A program made the translations under genes and the position numbers. The notes below the pieces were generated by a model. It was not told the origin of the DNA, ran no database searches, and was given only the letters and a program-made list of their open reading frames with translations. 5,982 nucleotides of DNA from Chloroflexota bacterium (GTDB taxonomy: Bacteria; Chloroflexota; Dehalococcoidia; GIF9; UBA5629), in the NCBI GenBank assembly GCA_016875975.1, contig VGOF01000096.1, positions 1 through 5,982 on the forward strand. The letters are read 5' to 3'. Of this stretch, positions 4,942 through 5,982 are shown piece after piece. Positions within the stretch are counted from its first letter, which is position 1. Each line of letters begins with the position of its first letter.

Positions 4942-5664
4942 ATGAAAATGACGATTAGGGTTACTGTATTATTGATTTCTTTATTGGGGTTGGCTCTGTT
5001 TTCCCCATCGAGCATTCTGGCTGACATGCGGTTAGAAACAATAGGTAACATAGCTGTCTACAGGGTCGCTCCTAGTCAAGCAACCATCGGGCAGAAGGTC
5101 TGGGTAACCTTCATTCTGGAGAACGGTGCCAACGTCGCTAAAAACATCACCATCGTGGAGAAGATTGGAAATGCCGACTTTGATACAAGCGAAGCAAAAT
5201 ACATTGAGACACCGTATGGGATGAAGTCCTGGTACTATGAGTGGAAGATAAAATTGCCCCCAAAAACGAATACCACAATTGGTTATTGGCTAATCCCTAA
5301 ACAGATTGGCTCTTATGTTATCTCCCCGGCCCGAATCGATATCGATGGCAAGACCTCCTATTTGCAAGCTGGGTCGATTGAGATAAAATGCCTGACTGAT
5401 GGAAGATGTGACGCTCAATCAGGTGAGAACTACCTGAACTGTCCTGAAGAATGTACCACCGGGCTAGCCGATGGGATATGCGATTCCGCCGCAGATGGCA
5501 GATGTGACCCAGACTGTGAAAAGGCCTTTGACCCCGACTGCAAGGCGGGAAAAATCCCCATTCGGCTAAGCAGGAGTCTAATTGTCTATCTGATTGGTGG
5601 TGCTGTCTTATTCACCATCGTCATAGTTGTTGTCGTGGCTTTGTTAGTACGGCGGAAACCATAG
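4942..5664 (+). CDS. Exported membrane-anchored protein with beta-rich ectodomain and DGxCD Cys-rich segment
   Basis: The 240-residue product has a signal peptide (KMTIR, hydrophobic 7-20, likely cleavage after ILA27). Residues about 30-149 look like an Ig/CARDB-type beta-sandwich (IGQKVWVTFILENGANVAKN, then alternating polar and hydrophobic strands). A compact Cys-rich segment (150-200) follows with DGRCD, NCPEEC, DGICD and DGRCDPDC; its eight cysteines (150, 156, 167, 171, 180, 188, 192, 200) suggest disulfides or a calcium-binding knot. A single membrane helix (about 213-236) ends in RRKP, giving an outside-facing anchored protein by the positive-inside rule. The ATG is 1 nt after the upstream stop. 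The pairing with the secreted transglutaminase-like protein suggests an anchor, receptor or substrate role; this is inference. No family name is assigned. Confidence 0.85.
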   Translation: MKMTIRVTVLLISLLGLALFSPSSILADMRLETIGNIAVYRVAPSQATIGQKVWVTFILENGANVAKNITIVEKIGNADFDTSEAKYIETPYGMKSWYYEWKIKLPPKTNTTIGYWLIPKQIGSYVISPARIDIDGKTSYLQAGSIEIKCLTDGRCDAQSGENYLNCPEECTTGLADGICDSAADGRCDPDCEKAFDPDCKAGKIPIRLSRSLIVYLIGGAVLFTIVIVVVVALLVRRKP

Positions 5665-5801
5665 TCGGCAGATAAAGCATAACCTTCGGCTGACGCTGAG
5701 CACTTTACCTGTCGATGCCTCCCCACATTTCTGGCATTCAGCATCTTGTATTTGAGCTAACCCTAAGTCCCTATTGACATTTTATCAAGCTATGTTTAGT
5801 T

Positions 5802-5978
5802 TTCGAGCCGGGCACGGTGGTTACCATCCCCCGCAACCTTACCGATTACGTAGTAACCGAATACGGCATAGCCCATCTGCGCCAGAAAACTCTGAGAGAA
5901 CGGGCACAGGAGCTTATAGCCATCGCCCACCCTGACTTCCGCCCCGAACTGAAAAAACAAGCCTCCAAGTTATTCTAA
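5802..5978 (+). pseudogene. 3' remnant of an acetyl-CoA hydrolase / 4-hydroxybutyrate CoA-transferase gene
   Basis: The frame reads FEPGTVVTIPRNLTDYVVTE and continues YGIAHLRQKTLRERAQELIA and IAHPDFRPELKKQA before TAA at 5976-5978. This is the conserved C-terminal end of the acetyl-CoA hydrolase/transferase family (4-hydroxybutyrate or succinyl-CoA:acetate CoA-transferases), enzymes that move CoA between short acids. A complete member has about 430 residues; here only about 59 codons remain. The frame is closed by TGA at 5775-5777, similarity begins only near 5802, and no start codon with a ribosome binding site lies ahead. The rest of the gene is not in the preceding DNA on either strand. 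It is therefore most likely a relic left by a deletion or rearrangement. The family call is confident; the pseudogene call assumes no sequence error. Confidence 0.8.
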
Positions 5979-5982
5979 TCAA

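Noticed and set aside
5665..5720. Rho-independent terminator after the membrane-anchored protein gene
   Set aside because: The GC-rich bases near 5683-5700 do not form a clean stem and no T run follows.
5774..5802. Promoter with TTGACA
   Set aside because: The -35 is perfect, but the hexamer 17 nt downstream (TAGTTT) is a poor -10, and only a gene remnant without a start codon follows.

Overview
The window looks bacterial. The coding sequences have Shine-Dalgarno sites close to AAGGAGG and candidate sigma70-type promoters, and one intergenic region carries the dispersed palindromic repeats (TCATTCTGAG...GAAGAATCTC and CATTGCGAG...TGGCAATCCC) that are common in genomes assembled from anaerobic sediment and groundwater. 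A Chloroflexota (Dehalococcoidia-like) host would fit the mix of an AhcY with the ISACLHVTTETANL motif, a stand-alone nitroreductase, a metallo-beta-lactamase-fold hydrolase and a 4-hydroxybutyrate/acetyl-CoA transferase fragment. That assignment is an inference; no marker gene in the window proves it.

Left part, minus strand. Positions 1-200 hold the first 66 codons of S-adenosylhomocysteine hydrolase, which runs off the window. Positions 201-501 have no gene but contain a nested set of inverted repeats (247-492). Next come two genes in one transcriptional direction: an MBL-fold hydrolase (start at 2094, not at the far end of its longer open frame) followed after 33 nt by a nitroreductase-family flavoprotein (1083-502).

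Middle. Positions 2095-2456 are a divergent control region. On the plus strand it shows two candidate promoters, about 90 nt with long-range complementarity, a perfect 9-bp GC-containing hairpin followed by a T-rich run, and then a strong ribosome binding site. This is the layout of a riboswitch or attenuator, but I could not match it to a known family.

Right part, plus strand. The leader feeds a tight two-gene unit with a 1-nt gap. The first gene (2457-4940) encodes an 827-residue exported multidomain protein: signal peptide, thioredoxin-like domain with WCPYC, a beta-rich segment, a Pro/Val linker, a thrombospondin-3-like calcium motif, a Cys-rich region and a transglutaminase-like domain with a visible Cys/His/Asp triad. 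The second (4942-5664) encodes a 240-residue exported protein with a beta-rich ectodomain, a DGxCD/NCPxxC Cys-rich segment and a C-terminal membrane anchor. A reasonable inference is an envelope complex in which a secreted, disulfide-rich, papain-like enzyme acts together with a membrane-bound partner; the substrate is unknown. The window ends with the last ~59 codons of a CoA-transferase/acetyl-CoA hydrolase gene (5802-5978), cut off at its 5' side and probably a remnant.
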